NCBI GenBank assembly: GCA_051453625.1
Contig: JBOZIK010000001.1
Span: 232,536,313-232,600,312 of the forward strand
Direction of reading: 5' to 3'
DNA: 64,000 bases
DNA from: Welwitschia mirabilis
Lineage: Eukaryota > Gnetophyta > Gnetopsida > Welwitschiales
Part shown: positions 59,431 through 64,000 of the stretch, piece after piece
How positions within the stretch are numbered: position 1 is the first letter of the stretch
Layout: each line of letters starts with the position of its first letter
The notes under the pieces: model-generated
Told to the model about the DNA's origin: nothing
The model's database searches: none
The model's input: the letters and a program-made list of their open reading frames with translations, nothing else
Program-made: the position numbers and the translations under genes

Positions 59431-61100
59431 TTTTATTAGAATATTGGTAAGAAGTTAACACGAAAATGATCAAAATGGAAAATTTATCTTAGAAAATGTA
59501 TTTAAGTGTAAAAATGATATATTTCTTAGAAAGATTTATAACCAAGTTTTAAAAACAAGGCATCAAAATCAAAAAAAAAAAAAACTATGAAAAATAGATG
59601 TCATATGTCCTAACCATAACTAAACTTTATTCTCAAAGTTTTATGATAGAAAGTATTAATATTATTTTAAGAACATATCTTTTGGATATTTTATCTTAAC
59701 ATGCCCTTTTATTTAAGGTTAAAAAATGTGAAGCAATGCAAATAAGCTATAAATAAGATAAAAAATCTTATGAGAGATTAATACTTTTTATATCTTCCTA
59801 AAAATGCTAATTAAAAGGTTAATTCATCAAAATAGTTTATGCCTAATGATGTTATTTCTCATGTAACGGAGATGTAGTGGAATAAATGGTGAGGATAGAA
59901 AATGATAATATGGAAAAAAGATTAGATTAGGTTTTTTATTAATAAAAGAGATAACCTACTTAAGTCAATCATCTTATTTTAAATTTTTATGATTTTTAAT
60001 AGATATTAACATCCAATAAGCATACTATTAATCATATAAGTTATAACAATTCAAGAATTAGTAGAAAATCTTAAGTATAAATGTTAAATGTAATAAAACT
60101 TAGAAGGTCTCCAATTTCCACCTTTTTTCTTTATATTATTTTCTTTTTTTTCTTTTACCAGCATATACATCCTAAGCATTTTAAATCATATTAGCATTCA
60201 ATGTTATGACAGTTTTCTTCAATAGAGTTAAGCATGTCGTTTTATGAAGAAATCCATGTACATTACCAGTGACTATATATAGCCCTAATGAATTTTGTTA
60301 TCTTACAAGTATATTATTAGAGTTACATTACCAACAAGCATATAGAGGCTAATGTAGTTATTTAAATCTAATTAAGTAATTAATGGGATATGCTTTTAGA
60401 GAATAGATATTACTTTTTCTTTTATTCTTCTTTCCATATTCATTTTTTAAATGCACATAAAAGGGGTCATTGGCTCATTAGCATAATGAAGAAAAATCTT
60501 GTCTTCATTAAATGCTTTAAACATAAGAAACATAATATGAAGGTAGATTTCATCTTTTTCATCCATATTTAATAAAATCAAATATCTCAAGTAAATGTGA
60601 CTTTAATAAAAATACTCAAAATAAGTGTAAATTTTTATTAAAATCTTGTAAGTGTAGTTAATTAAAACCATTACATGAAATGATAGTGAGATCACTTATC
60701 ATTAATTATTATCAAATGCCATTTACTTAGGTTTATAAGTTTCATGAATTCATAATTCAATGGAAGAGATGAATGATAGTGTTCAAGATGATGACCATTG
60801 GCTTTGAATTCTTAGTGATTTATAGTATTTTCAATGAGAAATATACCATTTGATAAAACTTTTTATTAGATATGAGTGTTCTAGGACTAAATATAATCAT
60901 TAATTATGAAGTAAGACTAATTTTCATTTCTAAAATATTTTTCTAAGGATGTTTTGATCATATAATTTTTTCATTCTCTCCTTGTTGATTTTCATGTTTT
61001 CATAAGTATTATTCAGAATTTTATCAAACTCATTAAGTTGAATAGCCCTTTCATTCTTACTCTTTCAAGATTTAAATTCTTTTTTTGATTACCTAGCCTG
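59431..61100. other. Non-coding 3' region of an Athila-like remnant
   Basis: 59470-59780 resembles 49500-49760, including the ctaaactttatt(c/t)tcaaag block. No gene is recognised. Short open frames (60390-60572, plus) lie in AT-rich sequence and look like chance. Confidence 0.45.
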
Positions 61101-61179
61101 TCTTATGTTCAAATTCAACAAGTAGGTTATAATCCTTTTCATAAACTAACCTAAATTATGACATTCCTAATGGTGTCTT

Positions 61180-61720
61180 ATAATATATTATATAGGTTCC
61201 CAAAACATTGTTAATCCTAAAAAGTTAATATTTATATTTGAATTTACTATTTTTTGTAGAATATTCTTTAGTTATCTATTATTAATCTCAACTTGACCAC
61301 TAGTTTTAGGATGATAAGGAATTACAACTTTATGAGTGATCCTATATTTAGTAAGAATATTTTTAAGTATTCTATTATAAAAGTGAGTACCACTATTACT
61401 AATCAAAATTAAAGGACAATAAAATCTCATTAGAATGTTTTTATTAAATAATTTCACTATATTTTGAGTATTGTTAGATCAAAAAGCATATGCTTTTACT
61501 CATTTAGTGACATAATAAATTTAAACAAGAATATATTAGTGTCATTTCAAAGAAATATGTGGGTCTTAACAGTCAATACCCCAAATATTAAAATGTTTAA
61601 CTACAAGAATGGGATTCCAAGGAAAAATATATTTTCATGGAAGGCTAGAAAATTTTTGGCATCACAAGTCTTATAATAGAGAAAAGAGTCCTTAAAAAAA
61701 GATAGCCAATAAAAACTAGA
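61180..61720 (-). pseudogene. Integrase remnant, Athila-like (element F)
   Basis: The minus frame reads VVKHFNIWGIDC near 61570-61605 (first catalytic Asp kept), YILV-stop-IYYVTK-stop-VKAYAF, then the open stretch 61272-61457 starting MKLFNKNILMRFYCPLILIS. There NSGTHF carries Asn where the second catalytic Asp belongs, and YHPKTSGQVEINNR holds the catalytic Glu. This is the Athila branch, as in element C, but better kept. Confidence 0.85.
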
Positions 61721-61959
61721 TTCAAGTATTTTCATGATAGTTTTATTAGCAAATTAATGATCACCATAAGCCTCATAATGAAAATTTTTAATAACGATAG
61801 GAATTTCAAACTGAGAGATACATTTATGAATGAATTGATTTCAATAATATTTAAATAGGTAAGGACTATTTCAAAATAAGTATTTAACATGATTTAAGAA
61901 TTTTTTTTTATTATTAAAGCTCTAATGAGAGGAAACAATCTTGGAGACAAAGTAATTTG

Positions 61960-62270
61960 TAATATTAGCAAATTAAGGTATTTCCAAAATGGAGCAAAGG
62001 TATTTGTCAAGAAAACTATCTTCTATGAAGATAATTACCTTAGAAGCAATAAGATATTACCTAAATTTTTCTAGGTTAAAAGACTATGTCAAGAAGCTCT
62101 TTTTCAATGATAGTATAGTTTAGTTAAGTGTCATTTAGCACTTTACTCACATAGTACATTACAATCCGTTTTTTTTTCTACTCTTTGCCCTAAAATAGTA
62201 TCAACTACATACTCATTATCATTACATGTAATTTTAAAGAATAACTTCTATTGGTAAAATCCTAGTTTTA
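61960..62270 (-). pseudogene. RNase H remnant, Athila-like (element F)
   Basis: It reads FKITCNDNEYVVDTILGQRV near 62180-62240, then SKVLNDT, LNYTIIEKELLDIVFNLEKF near 62060-62130 and YLIASKVIIFIEDSFLDKYL near 61995-62050. It joins the integrase on its left. RT and everything upstream are missing: the element breaks off near 62290 against an AGATGTCT-rich sequence, so it was probably cut by a later insertion or deletion. Confidence 0.85.
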
Positions 62271-62409
62271 ATGACTCCACCTATCAAATATCATATGTCT
62301 AATGTATAGACAAGTAGAATTGGAGAACACCAAAATTACAAAAAGGATTATTCCAGTTAAAGTCTTAAAGTGTAAAGTTCATAAAAGACTTAGCTCAGAA
62401 TTCATAAAG

Positions 62410-62940
62410 AACATACATAATTAACTAAAGATGTCTACATATGTAAATACATCTATGAAAAAGATGTCTATAATATTAGAGACATATACCCTAAAATAGA
62501 CTTTGTCATAGGAAAGAGATGACTATAATAACAAAGACATCTATATTAAACCAAGGATTTGAGATAAGTAAAAGAAGATTAAATTAAAGATGTCTAAACT
62601 ACTTAAACTATTGAAAGACATCTACAAAATTGAAGATGTCTATGCTAAAATAGAATAGGTAACAAAGGTAAATTACATTCTGATGAATTATCTACATTTC
62701 AAGGAATCAAGCAAGTTTTAAAATTTGGATTCATGATTACTAAGTATCAAAGATACATTACTTTAATTTTGAATAAAATTTATTAAAAACATATTTCAAG
62801 GTGAAGACATCTACCTAACAGAGACATATACTATTTCAAAGACATGTATTCCAAAAATTTCATGGAAAATAAAATAGTTGGTAAACAACTAAGACTTAGT
62901 TATTTCTATCCATTGCGTATCATTTAGATGTTTTCAAATA
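62410..62940 (+). repeat. AGATGTCT/AGACATCT-rich LTR fragment
   Basis: At least six gatgtct or agacatct copies lie here, often as inverted pairs. 62630-62940 aligns with the reverse of 27360-27680 (shared aaaatagaataggtaac and tggattcatgatta stretches). It is therefore a plus-orientation piece of the same LTR family as next to the copia gag. No ends were found, so solo LTR or fragment is open. Confidence 0.55.
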
Positions 62941-64000
62941 GCTATCTCTCTAGGACAGGGTTAAGGAAGACATGAAAAGTATAAAGAGCATAACAATAGA
63001 ATAAAAACACGTACTATCTACTAAATAGATTTCTTAATCATTGGCTCTTACATAGCTATATTACTCTGATCTTAAATACTCGTGAGTGATAACAATAAGG
63101 AAGAACTTTAGCATTTTTAAATACATGCATTATATTCCATTTCTTACTTTTATTCTTAGGATCCCTTACTACCTTATAAGGTGTAATGTAGTTGCATGTA
63201 TAATTAGTAGTCTTCAAAACCACTATGTCATGTCCACATTTTTACTTTTCTTATAAAATTTGCAAAGGTTATGTTTAATGAAATATTTAAAAAATATTAA
63301 ATTATTTTAGAACCTCTAATTAATATAAATATTATGCTCTTGATATGCTGTCATATTAAATTGTAAGTTTGGACACGTTTTGATTAAAGTATTGCATACA
63401 AAATTCTAATGTTCTTATGGTGGCAAGGATTTCTTTTATTTACTTTTGCACTTCCTAGAAATTATGCTTGATTAAATATAAATTATGCAGGGTTAGTATT
63501 TATCTTTTTCCTCATTGTTATGATTAAATGTAAAGCATTATTTTATATTATTAAAAGCACTCGGTGGCCAAGCAAGCCTTTATGAGATATTATGAAACCC
63601 TCTTAAGTGTTACCTCATGTTATGTCCTTTCATATTCTTGAGTTTTATCATCTTATACATGTTTTCTTACTCTAAATAGAGTCCTTCCTTCTTCAAGTTT
63701 TATTTACTTTTCGAAACAACCTTGCCTTGAAATCTTGAATCTTAGGAGGTCTAGGAGATTTGGAACTTATAAGATCTTCGAAGAGCTTAAACATATATGG
63801 TATGATTCTATTCTTTATTACTTCTTATTGATTATTTCTTTTATTCCTTCTGTTAATGCAGTAATCCTATTTATATTCTTGCAAGATAAATGTTAAATTA
63901 TGTAATGCTTAATAAAGATAAATTTAATATTATTACATGTCTTATTTTCTTCCATCTTTTTTGCTTAATGTCTTAACGTTATTTGTTCTTGGTATGAGTT
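62941..64000. other. AT-rich sequence, nothing recognised
   Basis: No domain, repeat array or long open frame. It may belong to a further LTR or element body. Confidence 0.4.

Noticed and set aside
1-64000. tRNA, rRNA or host protein-coding genes
   Set aside because: No cloverleaf, no rRNA block and no intron-exon gene was recognised; every readable domain belongs to a retroelement.

Overview
The window reads as a stretch of nuclear, heterochromatic flowering-plant DNA made almost entirely of decayed, nested retrotransposons. I see no host gene, rRNA, tRNA or CRISPR array. The evidence is: AT-rich sequence; plant-type LTR elements with tRNA-Asp or initiator tRNA-Met primer sites; gag-pol frames of the Athila-like, Tekay/Del-like and Ty1-copia types; and five N gaps. 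I cannot name the species.

Layout. 1-5816 is a minus-strand Athila-like element (A: RNase H, RT, protease, gag, primer site, 5' LTR) that runs off the left edge. 5817-11102 is a second minus-strand copy (B), with gag, a conserved non-coding stretch and an unusual GC-richer reading frame downstream of pol. 14017-24458 (C) is a complete plus-strand element of a related family: two LTRs, an exact CATTA target duplication, gag, protease, RT, RNase H and integrase. Around 24459-27900 is a minus-strand copia remnant (gag, zinc knuckle, tRNA-Met primer site, repeat-bearing LTR). From about 28000 to 46057 lies a plus-strand Tekay/Del-like chromovirus (E). Its gag is split by a minus-strand C-family element (D, 30356-37919, target duplication GTACT/GTACC) that has no recognisable pol. 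From 46 to 54.9 kb are poorly resolved remnants, including a second tRNA-Met primer site and a 154-codon open frame. 54.9-58.56 kb is a LINE whose RT does not look like the usual plant L1 type. 58.6-62.3 kb holds a repeat array and an Athila-like integrase/RNase H remnant, and the last kilobases contain an AGATGTCT-rich LTR fragment.

How the parts fit. Each LTR element once carried its own promoter (TATA box in the LTR), primer site, gag-pol and polypurine tract. Every one is now dead. Stops often sit where a C-to-T or G-to-A change would make them (CAG or CAA to TAG or TAA, TGG to TGA), and primer sites differ from tRNA mainly by transitions. Insertion order can be read from the nesting: E is older than D, and the copia-bearing region is older than C.

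Worth a second look: the LINE type; a roughly 350-codon reading frame at 6130-7195 kept without frameshift but carrying mostly TAG stops; a GTCATCC/GGATGAC inverted module scattered through all four Athila-like elements; a splice-donor-like site conserved in three elements; and the pol-less element D.
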